Shown piece by piece: positions 24,091 through 35,035 of a DNA stretch of 64,000 bases. The position numbers and the translations under genes are program-made. The notes under the pieces were generated by a model that saw only the letters and a list, made by a program, of their open reading frames with translations, did not search any database and was not told the origin of the DNA. Numbering within the stretch: position 1 is the stretch's first letter; every line of letters begins with the position of its first letter. The stretch comes from Ceratothoa steindachneri (lineage: Eukaryota > Arthropoda > Malacostraca > Isopoda > Cymothoidae), in the NCBI GenBank assembly GCA_963969495.1, contig OZ018324.1:50095361-50159360 (forward strand). The letters run 5' to 3'.

Positions 24091-24850
24091 ATCATCATGT
24101 ATCTTATAATTTTTTATTTGATTTTAATTTAAGTATTATCTAATATTACATTGTGATCTGAAAATCTAATATATATTTCTGAAAGTCTTTGTATCTATAT
24201 ATGACCACTATAGAAGGCCAATTAGAGCGACCTTGAAGGCCAACAAAGGTCACCATTGGGGGTAGCTTGACCAGGGAAGCAACATAGGCTACTCAGAATT
24301 GGCAAAGGTGGCGCCACCTGGTTGTCAAAATGCAAACTAATACTTGATCATTCTTAGAAATGCTTAGATTTTTTAAATAGGAATTTGTTACACCGTAGAT
24401 TTATAAATAGGGTTCTTCTCTCCATACATTTGAAGTGAAAAGGAAAGTCAGAGACTATGAACTAATCGTCAGGACCTTCCTCCTCCCCCCAGATCATAAG
24501 TAGAATTCGGGCATTGGGGATACGGTAGGTAGGAGAGAGAGAGGGGGGGGGGGAGGTCTCAGGATAGGAGACCGAAGAATTAAGATAGGAGACAACAAAG
24601 TAGATTTAGTTAGTCACGGGACCTACGGCTTAATCTGAAATCCGAACCAGGATGTTTAATATGTTAATTATTCTACTTAATTGTTATTTCGCTACCCATC
24701 TCCACATCTCCGCTGTGAGTTCCATGTATGATTCTGATAGGCGAGAATAAAAATGCTGAAATTTGATTAAAAGTAGAGATTTTAAAAGAGATGAATCGGT
24801 GTTGGTTTGCGACGGGTCTTTTTTATCTCAGGCAACGTCTGGTACCTTTT
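24091..24850. other. unassigned sequence with a GA/G tract
   Basis: Includes (GA)n then a 10-bp G run at about 24531-24554. Otherwise nothing recognised, though its right end may belong to the transposase fragment that follows. Confidence 0.4.
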
Positions 24851-25235
24851 TTCGTAATTGAATAAATGTCAGTCTATACTTCGTGTTTCCACCCTGTACG
24901 TGCTGCTTACGGAGATAGATTTGAATTTGTATGGTGGATGCAAGACGATGCTTATGTTCACACAAGGTTTAGTGCTCATAGACGCTTGCGTGAAGTATTG
25001 CAACACAGAATAATTGCAATGGGACTCCTGGAAACCCATATTTTATCTGTTGTAATTTCTTTTTTTTTTGTAGGATCACTCGAAGAATAAAGTTTATTCA
25101 TCACTACCTTTAAATTTAGGTGACCTGAAAAATCGAATTACGGGGATAATTAGAATCTTCAAAGCCAAACCAGAAGTTATCAGAAGTGTGATGCGACCAA
25201 CGAGCAAAGGAACCTAGATTTGTTTGGATAATAAC
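24851..25235 (+). pseudogene. IS630/Tc1-superfamily transposase fragment
   Basis: 24866-25040 encodes YGDRFEFVWWMQDDAYVHTR then RRLREVLQHRIIAMG, which resembles 'QQDGAPPH...VRxxLxxxFPxRxIG' around the second catalytic Asp. After a decayed stretch, DFFLWGSLKNKVYSSLPLN and LGDLKNRI (25050-25140, another frame) match the 'SPDLTPLDFFLWGYLKxKVY' block holding the third catalytic Asp. The N-terminal half is not seen. This is a different family from the mariners nearby. Confidence 0.65.
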
Positions 25236-26143
25236 AGCCATCATCTTTAATAAAGATCTACATGTTTTTTCAATAAGAGATAAAGGGAATATTATTACAA
25301 ACGGATAATTATATTATTTATATACAGTTTTTTCAATAAATTATTGAGTTTTGTTGCTTATTTACCAAAAATGATTGCAAATCAATTTTAGAAACCCTTC
25401 ACTTTAAATCGTGCTACTTGAATGCTAAGACTTTTAATCACAAATTCATTCTTAATTAATCTAGAACTATTTGTTGCATCAAACAAAATTTTTGTGTTTA
25501 TTATTATTAACATTATTTATGTTTGAGTTAACTTTTTGTGATACTGTATAGTGTATATGTTTGTGAGTAAACTTAGGAATAAAGAATTGACTATCTACGG
25601 TGCAAGATAATTTAAACAATACAGATTGACCAATTACTACAGAAATTTTCGAAATAAGAATACAAAAGTGATCAATCACATTGCAAGAAACTCTAAACTG
25701 TAATATAGAGTTCATAAGTAAAAAGGCAAAAAAAGAAGAAGAAATGTTGTGCAACGTAATTATTTCTTTTACACTTTCTTTGTAAAGATATTACTCTCTG
25801 TTTATGCATGTTGATAGAACAGGGATGTCCGAAAGTCATGTCATCCCCTGTTAATATTATTTTAATTTTCTATTTCAGATGGCTGACACGAGCTCCTACA
25901 GTTTGGAGAAGAGGCTGATTGCAAGTGTATGGGCACTTTAAAACCAGTACATATGTTTGATATTATCATATTGTTCCTGTATTGCTCTTATTACTTTTAG
26001 GTAGGGGGTAACAAGAATTTCGCACCACCCTGTAGGATTCTCTTGGGCGACGAGCACTGATTCTGCCATCTTTAATCGGGAAGAATGAATTTCGCGGTAA
26101 ATTATTTCGGTCAGACTGATAGAGTGCTGATCGTTATTGTGGC
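25236..26143. other. unassigned AT-rich sequence
   Basis: No clear coding region. A polypyrimidine-AG followed by ATGGCTGACACG (25860-25890) looks exon-like but closes after 20 codons. Confidence 0.35.
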
Positions 26144-26153
26144 GTTATTATTA

Positions 26154-26197
<44 letters not shown>
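26144..26197. repeat. (TTA)n microsatellite
   Basis: About 54 bp of TTA repeats with two small interruptions. Confidence 0.95.
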
Positions 26198-26597
26198 TTT
26201 GTCACTTAAATTTAAAGTGAAAAAGCAACCAGGATATCGCTGCAGAAAGTTGGTATGGAGTGATTTGTGAAAAAGCAATGACGATAAAGTGCACGTGTGG
26301 AAGATATATAGCCGCAGTTTCCCTACGGGAATTGAAGTCAGGATGTCACTTAATTATGGCAATTGGCGTCGAGAGTGTGCGCAATCCCTCATATGACAGC
26401 CGCAGCATGGTTGACCACGCTACACCTAGGATTCCTTTCTGGGCAAGTGTGGCGTTATGTGGCACTGTGTTGGTGGGAGTCGCTTCGCCAGTGTTTGTCG
26501 GTACGCCGATGTACCTTCAATTACGGTGTTTACACTCTCCGACGCTTCCCATTTTGACCATTTGGGAGGTCTTTGTGACCCGTGGTTTTAATCGCGC

Positions 26598-26885
26598 GTG
26601 ACTCTATAAGTTACATGTCGGTCCGTAGGTCGGTCGGTCGGATGGCAACCATTTTACTTTTCGATAATTCTTTTGGCAATAACATCGTAACTATTCGGTC
26701 GATTCTAACTAAATTTGTAACACATATGTTGTTTTGCATTCTCTTTCGAATCATATAATTGCCAAGGTTCCCCTAAGGTAAGTCCTGGAATTATTAAAAT
26801 AAAACTAAGTATGGGTCAGATTGCCCCACTTATTGAAAGTTTTGAAGGTCATAAGTAAGAATAATTGAGAGCACGCGACTTAGGT
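26598..26885 (-). repeat. unclassified dispersed repeat, copy 2
   Basis: Reverse-orientation relative of 570-925. On the minus strand it begins AAGTCGCGTGCTCTCAATTATT, passes TGACCTTCAAAACTTTCAATAA, and holds a single central unit (TTGGCAATTATATGATTCGAA, then TTAGTTAGAATCGACCGAAT), a run of CCGACCGACCGAC and a GAGTCACGCGC end. The single unit shows that copy 1 gained an internal duplication. Confidence 0.7.
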
Positions 26886-27057
26886 GTGTTGACCTTGTTT
26901 TTGTAGCTTCTTCGATTCACTTTTATAATCAGTGTTTCTTGATCTTTGATGATGGCCATAAAGACCCCTGCAGCAAATTACATCAACGCTAAATGTTTGC
27001 CAAAAAGTCCTGTTAAAGGTGGAAAAGAACACCTTTAAACAAGACCAGAAAATACCA

Positions 27058-27352
27058 ATTCCTTCCTGAGTTTTCCCGGATCCCTCCTGAGTTTTCCCGG
27101 ATCCCCCCTGACTTTTTCCGGATCCTTCCTGAGTTTTCCCGTATCCCTCCTGAGTTTCCCGGATCCCTCCTGAGTTTTCCCGGATCCCTCCTGAGTTTCC
27201 GGGGTCCTTCTCGAGTTTTCCCGGATCCTTCCCGAGTTTTCCCGGATCCTTCCCAAGTTTTCCCGGATTCTTCCTAAGTTTTCCTGGATCTTTCCTGAGT
27301 TTTCCCGGATCCTTCCTGAGTTTTCCCGGATCCTTCCTGAGTTTTCCCGGAG
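27058..27352. repeat. 21-bp minisatellite
   Basis: About 14 imperfect copies of CCTGAGTTTTCCCGGATCCTT. Most units are 21 bp and some 20 bp (one T missing). On the minus strand it reads as a heptapeptide repeat of the type RENSGRI that slips into other frames (EGSGKTQ, RRDPGKL) when a unit is 20 bp long. No frame of the unit contains a stop, which explains the long open stretch. It lies about 90 bp upstream of a host exon. Confidence 0.95.
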
Positions 27353-27439
27353 TGAGAAAAGCCGATTTTGAATCAAATTTTAAAATATAAAAGTTCCCAT
27401 TTAAAAATCTGTATTTTCATCTTTGATTTTTTTTTTCAG

Positions 27440-27591
27440 GATATTTTTTGAAAACCTTTTTGGAGTACCAAAACTGTCTAAAGAATTCTGGTTTTCGCGT
27501 GGTAGAAGCTGAAAACATGATAGAAAAGTTCAGGGAGATTTCAGAGGAAGAGCTTTCATATTTTATATCATGTAAAGAAGCATTTTTGCAG
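27440..27591 (+). CDS. phosphoethanolamine N-methyltransferase-like gene, penultimate coding exon
   Basis: A 152-bp exon with a strong acceptor (a run of T then CAG at 27439) and a donor CAG|GTAAGA at 27592. It starts with two bases of a split codon and then has 50 open codons: YFLKTFLEYQNCLKNSGFRV...EAENMIEKF...EEELSYF...CKEAFLQ. This fits the C-terminal part of phosphoethanolamine N-methyltransferases (S-adenosylmethionine-dependent methylation on the way to phosphocholine), which has Y-x-L-x-T-x-x-E-Y, then GF/NF-x-x-V and a helix ending K-E-x-F-L. It ends on a codon boundary, which matches the exon starting at 40611. Upstream exons with the SAM-binding motifs were not found. The family call is from memory of motifs, not a search. 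Confidence 0.7.
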
Positions 27592-28290
27592 GTAAGAAAA
27601 TAATGATCAATAATATAATCTTACATTGACAATCTTAAAACTTTATAAAGTGGTGTGGGGGTGTATAGGAGTGAATTGCAAAATGCCCTTGGGGGGTCTT
27701 GGAACTTGCCCCATTTCTTCCAGATTGGATGCTCTAAAAATGTATTAAAATGGACCCTCTTTCCTCAGTTTAATTTTACAAGGGAAAAATAATAAACTTT
27801 CATAATTCTCATAAATAGACCAATTTCCGGGGACTCTTTTTTGGTGGGGACAATAAATCTTGCCTACTATTGTGAAAGGTTATGAGAACCAGATATTTTA
27901 TATTGAGCATTTAGTGTTAAACACATCAAAGGGCCCCGCTATAGAATGATAAACTAACCGTAGTCAATATTTTTGAGTGAGTTTAATCTCATAAAAGTGT
28001 CCCCTTAAGGGAAGGTCGAATATCTACTTTGAGTAATTGTGTTTTTTTTTCTACACAATTTTCTATAAAAGCTTGAAATGTGGCAATTCAGCACCAGCAT
28101 TTCAATTTGACTTGTTTGGCTATAGCAGTTCTTTACACCAATAACCTTTTCATTTTTTTCTTTTCAAATCATATATTTTTGTTCTTGCGTACATGTTTTT
28201 CATTCATTTACATGGTCTAGAGATAAACAAGTGAGAGTTAGTGTCATAACGTTAAATAAAATCTTTACAAACTCTGAGAATTTAGATCTG
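27592..28290. other. intron start, unassigned
   Basis: First part of the intron of about 13 kb between the two methyltransferase exons. AT-rich, no element recognised before the I-like ORF1 remnant. Confidence 0.5.
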
Positions 28291-29310
28291 AATTAAATGC
28301 TTCGCTTTTTACAATGGAGTCGCGTGGTGAGGGGGAGGGGGGGCAAGTCCACATTGTCACCAACTTTACCAGGGAAGATAGAAACGGCAGAAGGGTTCCG
28401 ACTGGGCGCGGTAGCTACCATCTGGATGGGCTGGGGGAATAGCAAGTTTCAAGGCGTGACATTTACCAATTCTTTGGCCTCCCGAAAAACGATTCGGTCC
28501 TCAAACCTGATTGGTCAGGACCTCCTTAAAAAAGATATGAGTCACATTGCTGCGAGGAAGCAGGATGCGGCTCGATACAAGTCGCACACTTGGCTTTACA
28601 CAATATCACTTTATGGCCTAAGACTTTGCAGCAGTTAACACAGATTTAGGGTTGATCCGACTTAGCACGTTTGGATGTTTGATTCGTATGGCCGAAGTGG
28701 TGGCAATGGTAACACCATGGCAATGGCACGAATGTTTCGATGCAGTAGTGATACTAATCAGCTCGCGCTGATTCAATAAACTTGTCACGATCGAACGTGA
28801 GGAAGAGTGTAGGTGGGTGTGGGTGTCGAATTCCCTCCCTGTTTCATCATCACAGGCTCGCCCTTAGTCGCTCCCTGGTCGGCAAATTCATCTGTGATAT
28901 CTTCCAAGGTATATCCAAGGTAGAGGGCGAGGAGTGCCGCCCCCCGCCCTTCAGAGGAAACCAGCCTTCTGTGGAGCTCCACTGTAAGGAGGAAAGTTCT
29001 CCTCTCCCTCTGATTCCCCGCGTGCCCCTGTGTCCTCTTGGAAGAACCTTGCCAAAGAGTGTGCGCTTCTCACCGAATCAGCATTTTAACACGGGAAAGA
29101 CGCCTGGTGTCTGCCGCTAGCCTCAGAAGTTGTCTCCTCTCATCCAACAATCCCCCTCCACTCCCATCCTCCTTCGTGTGGCATCGCTGGTCCCCGGCAG
29201 GGACTCACCAAGCCTGTAGCCTGCATGCCAAAGAAACGCCATTGGGGTTGGCAAGACAAACTCCATTCGGGACAGTTTTGGTTAGCGGCCATGTTGTAGG
29301 CCCCTAAGAA
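28290..29310 (-). pseudogene. I/Jockey-type LINE ORF1 (Gag-like), decayed
   Basis: Minus strand. The N-terminal part has YLGYTLEDITDEFADQGATK and VMMKQGGNSTPTPTYTL (28982-28785). A cysteine/histidine cluster follows: CHHFGHTNQTSKR, CVNC-x-K-V-x-G-H-K-x3-C, then CATCIEPHPASSQQC (about 28700-28550). That is the three-zinc-knuckle arrangement of Gag-like ORF1 proteins in I- and Jockey-type LINEs. It ends in a proline-rich tail near 28300. Several stops and shifts. It lies inside the methyltransferase intron, on the opposite strand. The matching ORF2 is not adjacent. Confidence 0.7.
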
Positions 29311-29353
29311 AGTCATTAGTGGGGGATCGAAATGTGTGTCTGTGGGGGTGGGG

Positions 29354-29430
29354 GGTGGGGGCTTGGCGCAGTGGACTCAGCCACTCTAATGGGGTTCAAT
29401 AAATCGAGCCACGCTTGATGGATGAGTCGG
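29354..29430 (+). mobile_element. possible tRNA-derived SINE head
   Basis: GGCTTGGCGCAGTGGACTC fits a Pol III box A, and GGGGTTCAATAAATC, 35 bp on, is a weak box B. No cloverleaf could be drawn with confidence. Confidence 0.3.
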
Positions 29431-30377
29431 CCGCCTGATGTGCGTTTTCCTCGCGGGTCGCTCGGAGAGAGAAGGGGGAGAGGGGTCTCCGCTGAGTGAA
29501 TTAGAGAGTCGACCGGGGCGATTCATAGGAAGTCGTTTGGAAGAAACCCCTTACAAGAAGACATAGATGTTTGTTGTGGCCCCTGTCTAGAACGTTACGT
29601 ATTATATAGTAAACACTGGGGTAAAGTAATTGATCCTGATCTCTGCAGTACTTTAACAGTAGATACAGACTACATCGTCATTCTTTAATGCTCTATTGAG
29701 TAACACACTATTCCTGTTAATAACATACTGATATAAAATTATTGTATTCTTTGTTGTTATTTACAAACCCATTTTATTTTATCTCTCCTTGCTTTTTCTA
29801 TAGTTTTATTTCCATTCGCATCAATCCGCTTTATTGCAAGATTGGTGAAAATCTTGTCCAAGAAGCTTCCACTGATCACACACAGTCCAACAAAATAATT
29901 TGCTACGTTCCTTCTTCCTTTGAGTAAAATTCAGCCTCTTATCTTCCGTCAGGTCATCTTCTCTGTCTCTCGATGTATAACGGTGTTTAGGATCTTTTTC
30001 TGACATGTCGTTTCTTTAAGCAATGTTTCTTGCTTATCTCCAGTTCTATTTTAGTATATTCGTCACCCGTGTTTTTTTATTCATATACATGTATATATTT
30101 TATGGTTTCTGTGGCATATTTCCATGTTTCTCTGAGTTATCTTATGTTTATGCGTGTTCACTGTCCAAGTTTGGCTTCAATAATTTAGAGTTTGTACGAT
30201 GCATTGATTAAACATCGTTGAAAGCATTGAAGCACGTCGCTTCTAAATAAACAGCTCAGTTTTACCGCTCTCTAGCGTAATTTTGTTCTTCTACTGATTT
30301 TTCCTCATTATTCCATCAGTAGTGAAAAAGTATTTTTAAGTATATGTATTCGGCTACTTGCTTTTTATCGGCAATAC
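29431..30377. other. unassigned intron sequence
   Basis: AT-rich with no recognised coding or repeat structure. Confidence 0.4.
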
Positions 30378-30445
30378 TAATTGTTCTATCTCCGACAAAA
30401 CTATCGCTAATTACTTTCTTTGAAAAGTTCATTTTGAGTCTAACT
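30378..30445 (+). repeat. source or first copy of a 67-bp duplicated segment
   Basis: TTGTTCTATCTCCGACAAAA through TTCATTTTGAGTCTAACTGT. The same 66-67 bp reappears at 30946-31012 inside a (TA)n palindrome. Confidence 0.9.
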
Positions 30446-30860
30446 GTGGCAATGTGGCAGGTGATAACTCGTTTATTATTAGCTGTAATTCTTCTTGATT
30501 CGATGCAACTGATAAAATTTTATCAAAACAAAGTAGGCTTAATTCTGAATTGCTTTTGTTTCAACTCTCGTCAAGTTTACCGGAAAATCATATCTCTTGT
30601 CCTAATTCTTTCTTTCTTTTTTTCTGTTGTTTATTACCTACTCACTGTGTCCTAAATGACAATATCCCACCATGACTATATATGTAAGAGATGATTTCAA
30701 TGTGATTTTTTTTTAATTCTTTATGGCTATATTGCCGTCAAAACTGAATCGATATTTACTTATTCGAAGGCGTTTTCATAGTCTAAGAATGCCATCTAGA
30801 ATGGTATTTCATACTACTTAGTTGGCTGCAACATAATATTAGGCCTAATTATTTATTTGT
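30446..30860. other. unassigned intron sequence
   Basis: Nothing recognised between the two copies of the duplicated segment. Confidence 0.35.
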
Positions 30861-30861
30861 T

Positions 30862-30892
30862 TGTATTTTATTACTTTTCAGCAACTTTTGTG

Positions 30893-30949
<57 letters not shown>

Positions 30950-31023
30950 CTATCTCCGACAAAACTATCGCTAATTACTTTCTTTGAAAAGTTCATTTTG
31001 AGTCTAACTGTATTATACAACTG

Positions 31024-31119
<96 letters not shown>

Positions 31120-31160
31120 CACAAAAGTTGCTGAAAAGTAATCGAATACAAAAGCAATAA
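30862..31160. repeat. palindrome with (TA)n arms enclosing a transposed 67-bp segment
   Basis: TTACTTTTCAGCAACTTTTGTGTATTAT then (AT)n (30896-30946) on the left; (TA)n (31026-31116) then ATAATACACAAAAGTTGCTGAAAAGTAA on the right, the exact inverse. Between the TA tracts lies the 67-bp segment copied from 30378, plus ATTATACAACTGTATTAT. A final TA/CA run lies at 31160-31187. Confidence 0.9.
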
Positions 31161-31199
31161 TATATATATATATATACACACACACATTATAGCATGTTT

Positions 31200-32090
31200 T
31201 ATTAAAAGCGATCGCTAATTTCGAATTAATAATTCATTTTTCAATCTTCTCGATTTGTCTTATATCGGGGCCTGATGTTTGTTACTTTGCCAAAGGTAAA
31301 GGTAAATTAATGTAATTTAGCACTTTCTTTAATTTAACTGACGCGTTTCAATACATCGAATATCATCTTCAGAGTTACAATGGGGAATTATTACAAAGTA
31401 TTCAGTTTATAAATGTTACAAAATGTGTTAACAAAATTACGAACGAAGCTCTACACTTATAGGCAGGTTGAATCCAGATGATAAAAGGTGGGAGAAGTAG
31501 ATAGCCAGAGAGGGATGGGGGGGGGGGGAAATTAAGCTGCTTGCCAGAGGGAATTAGAGGCTAGGGGCAGCTCTGAGTACACCTGTCCCTCTGTTAGCTT
31601 TTCTTTTGCTGGGCAGGATTTTATTGGACTTAGACTGTATGTTTAAATTCGGTTGCTTCTCTTGGATATATATAGCTTCGAGGAAGAACAGTTGACGCCT
31701 GTTGGGAGTGTAATCTAAAATTTTGGTGTTTTCTTCCATCATTTTTCGGTTGAGGCATGTTCCGTGTACTTCCTGTGTATGTTTTTTAGGTGCATCGTTG
31801 TTCAGATGGTATGACATTCTTCTTGACAGAGTGATTTCGGTCAGGCCGATATACGAGTTGGGTAAGAGCTCACAGTCTCCTAGTTTACATGTGTACTCGT
31901 ATATTAGATGTGTCATTTGTTTCGGTTGTAGCGGGGGTTTGGGGTTATTTTTCATGAAGAGGGTTGAAGTACGTCTATTTTGATAGTAGATGATTAGTGC
32001 GATCTTTTTCTCGGCGTTTATGGGTTTTATTCCTCGGTCTATAATGTCCTTGATGGCTCTTTCATCTGCTTGGTGTTCTGTGCTCATAGT
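31200..32090 (-). pseudogene. Penelope-like element 5, GIY-YIG end and 3' region
   Basis: Minus strand 32087-31554 is open for 177 codons: ADERAIKDIIDRGIKPINAE, then a linker with NRRTSTLFMKNNPKP, MTHLIYEYTCKLGDC and SYIGLTEITLSRRMSYH (GIY-YIG core with its Arg), LDYTPNRRQLFFLEAIYIQE (Glu helix) and a basic tail. The polymerase is missing, so this is a 5'-truncated copy, but the nuclease half has no break. The 3' region holds CTGAAGA-T-GATAT-loop-GTATT-GAAAC (31345-31372, minus). A G-rich run sits at 31515-31530. The element lies in the methyltransferase intron. Confidence 0.8.
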
Positions 32091-32119
32091 ATTCTTGTAG
32101 AATAGTTACAGATACTACC

Positions 32120-32289
32120 CATGGCATGTAAGCACCCCCCCCCCCTCCTCCCCCGAGCTTTGGCAACAATTAGTTTATCACTCCTTATTAGACTCGTATA
32201 CTCCGATTCTTCATTATCTCTTTCTCTGAATTATATCTCCCAACTTTTCATCTTGCTATTGACTTTTTGGTAGCTGGGTGCACTTCCAG
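32120..32289. other. C-rich run and unassigned sequence
   Basis: Includes a C-rich tract at 32137-32153. No coding signal. Confidence 0.4.
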
Positions 32290-33080
32290 CTTTGTACTTG
32301 AACCAGGTCCAATGGTTGGATACAGCGCGAGGTCACTACCTACTACGATGGCCGAAGTCCCCATCACTCTGTGGTCTGAACAGTGCTAGGTTATCAACTC
32401 TCTTCACCGATTCGAGTGCATATACGGGGGCCATTACGCCGTGCCCAATTATTTATAGACAAAAGGATCCCCTTGGGAAGATAGTCAAAATGAGGGCCCC
32501 GTGAACCGTACGTGAGAGAGGGGATTGTGGCCTAGCGGGTCAAAAACCAGAGGCTGATCCCACCCTTGATCAGACCCTTGCTGGGTGAATGTAGCGCATC
32601 AGAAATGACAGAGAGGGCCTATCCTCCTTCCTGGGGATCTCTGAAAGTAGGCGGGTTCTTCATTAAGGCGAAGTACCAGGCTGAAGTAGGCCCGCTAACC
32701 TTGGACTCTCCCTGGAAGAGTAGAAAAAAAGTGAAGATCCCGCCCTCCCCACACAAATTATGGCTTAAAAAAAAAAACAGAAGCTTTCATCTTTCCCGTG
32801 GGACTGCAGAGACGGGTGGATCCCGCGCCGAGCCGGCGAGATATCAGCCGAAACTTATGTCTAGCTTTGTAGACCCGTCGGCCGCGGGAGAGAAAAAAAA
32901 ATCCTCTACCTCTACCCCCCCCCCTCCCCAAATAAGAAAGAATAGCAAAAAAAGCTCTTGAGTTGAGCTAGATCTCCTCCAGCCTACGGAGGAAACAGCA
33001 CCAAATGTGCAGTCCGCGGCCAATAGTCCTCGGCTCGCCGGCTACAAGAGGTCTACGTTTATTCTATTCAGAGTTGAGAT
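32290..33080 (+). pseudogene. I-like LINE, 5' part and probable ORF1 remains
   Basis: 32566-32961 is open for 131 codons and ends in a charged, proline-rich tail (AAGEKKKSSTSTPPPP), as ORF1 tails of I-type LINEs do. No zinc knuckles are present. It lies directly upstream of endonuclease remains in the same orientation, so I take it as the ORF1/5' region of that element. This is an inference from position and composition. Confidence 0.4.
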
Positions 33081-33199
33081 GAGAGCCTAAACAGCTCCTA
33101 AGTAGGGCTGGAGAAAAATTTTCTTTAATGGAATTACAGTTAGAATCCGGGCTTATTCGGATGAGGGAGTTGCGGATGGTCGTCTTCTCCCATTCCCCT

Positions 33200-35035
33200 A
33201 TAACTGTCTAAATTCAGGAGACCATGGTAGGTGCGTTCCCTCACCACCTGCTCGCACTCGCGTCACGTGGTATTAGAGTTTCGTGACCACCCCTTCTTCT
33301 CCAGATGTGTTAGTTTTTCTCTCTCCCAACACCTCCCTCCAGGTGGTCGCAATTTACTACTCCTGGACAGGAACTATTTTGTTTTTTCAATGTACCTTAC
33401 ATCATCAGCCAAATTTGACAAGGTGGAGTTCATAATACGGTTGCCGAGGCCCTATCTTCCACTCGGGGATCTGAACGGTATACACCTCCTATAGAGATGC
33501 TATACGATCAGTCTCAACGGCACTGTCCTAGCGGGCCTGATCGACAAACTGGAGATTGAGGTACTAATATGGAAGAGTTCACGCTTATGTCCCCAAAGCA
33601 ATTCATTTTCCTGTGTTAATCTGTCTCTGTGCTCTCTATGCACACGCGAACTTTGAGTGGGAGGTAATTGACAACGTCCATAGAAGTAATCACTTTCCCA
33701 TTTAGATCTCTCTTGATGTACAGACGCCGCTCGAGAGACTGATTCGTTGACGCTTGGATCGAGTATGGTGCTCCACCTTTGAAGAAATATCTGATCTCTC
33801 TGTAACATTTGAGGACTATTGTTCGGTAGCTTATGCTGTCTAACATATCTCCGGTCCCATCATTACTACTGGCTTGGTTTCCATTCTTCGAGTATCTGAA
33901 CAGTATGTACTTCAACTGCTTCCGTGGTGGTCGGCAGAGTGTGAGACGGCCCTCCAAATGCAGTGGTATACCTTTAAGTTCTACAACCTCTATCTAAGCT
34001 CCCTTCACCTTATATAAATTTTGCTGAGCAAAAACCAGGTTCTGTTTCATTGCGAAGCCCGCTCGTCACTCTTTTTGGTGTTGGTACGAGTTTTCGCCTA
34101 ATTGGAGGATCCCTGTCCTAAAGATATGTAGGCGTGTGAATATAATTGGTGGGAAGTCTAGTCAGGGCTCCCTTCTAGTCCGACAGAAAGGTGGGACCAC
34201 CATATCGGAACCTGTGTCGGTGACATGGAGTCATTTGTGATCGCATTCTCCAGCTAGGATGCTGCTCGATCATAATTTAAAGCACATCGCACGGTCGTTG
34301 AGGGCTGCCGACTGAACCTCACTTCAATTTGGTTCAGCGAGTATCGTTTTTCTAAAGCATAGTGCGCGAATACCACCCGTGGTCCAGACGATGTCCTCTA
34401 CACCATGTTTTGACACTTAGGTGAGCCAAGCATGGCATTTATTCTAGCTCTATATAGCAGGATCTGGTCGGATGGTATCTTACAAGAAGCCTAACAAATT
34501 GCTACCGTGCTTACTTTTCGCAAACCGAGGAGAGATCACTCTCATTGGTTGGTTTTCGACCAACTTCCTTAACACTCTGGGCATGTAAGCTGAGGGAGAC
34601 AATGTAAATGTAAGGGGGGTTTATTTCCTAGATATCGGAGGGCACATGTCCTCAGCACATCACAGCTTTCTCAAGTTCCATTCCACGTATGTTGCTCTGC
34701 TTTGGCTTGAGAGTGCTATCTGAGAGGCTTTCCTTCGTAGAAAATATTTCGCCATCGTGATTTTCGATTTGATGATGGACTAAGATACCGCGTATCGATA
34801 TATCATTAAGATATTTCGTTCTATGTGGTAGAGATATCGTCGTTTCTTCCTGAAAGTGGGAGAGGGAGATCTCAGGTCTACATGGCAAGAGGAGGGTATC
34901 TCTCAGGGAAGTGTCCTCAGTACCACTTTTTTAACTTGAATACCAAAGGTATCATTTCGGTGCTACCTTAAAATAGTGTAGCTACGCCTTACGTAGACAA
35001 CCTTTCGATGAGTTGTGTGAATTTCTTAACATGGT
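33200..35035 (+). pseudogene. I-like LINE ORF2 (endonuclease and reverse transcriptase), copy 1
   Basis: Endonuclease: RPYLPLGDLNGIHLL (33440-33490; the LLLGDFNAHH motif), then CPQSNSFSCVNLSLC and VIDNVHRSNHFPI (about 33590-33700; the S-D-H motif is changed to S-N-H). A linker LLPWWSAECETALQMQ lies near 33925. Reverse transcriptase: GPDDVLYTMF, MAFILALYSRIWSDGIL and IATVLTFRKPRRDHS (34380-34540), then FNLNTKGIISVLP and SVATPYVDNLSMSC (34930-35020), where the catalytic YxDD is degraded to YVDN. Many stops. RNase H and C-terminal parts are not seen before a CR1-like remnant begins. Confidence 0.75.

Noticed and set aside
25855..25925. Exon-like stretch after a polypyrimidine-CAG, starting ATGGCTGACACG
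   Set aside because: Closes after 20 codons, has no good donor and no recognisable protein. It may be the start of a decayed transposase.
26260..26601. 113-codon plus-strand frame with several cysteines
   Set aside because: No spacing of a known zinc motif, no similarity recognised, and it runs into the dispersed repeat.
27035..27376. 113-codon frame with heptapeptide repeats
   Set aside because: The 21-bp minisatellite unit has no stop in any frame and slips frame at 20-bp units; no start context or flanking coding sequence.
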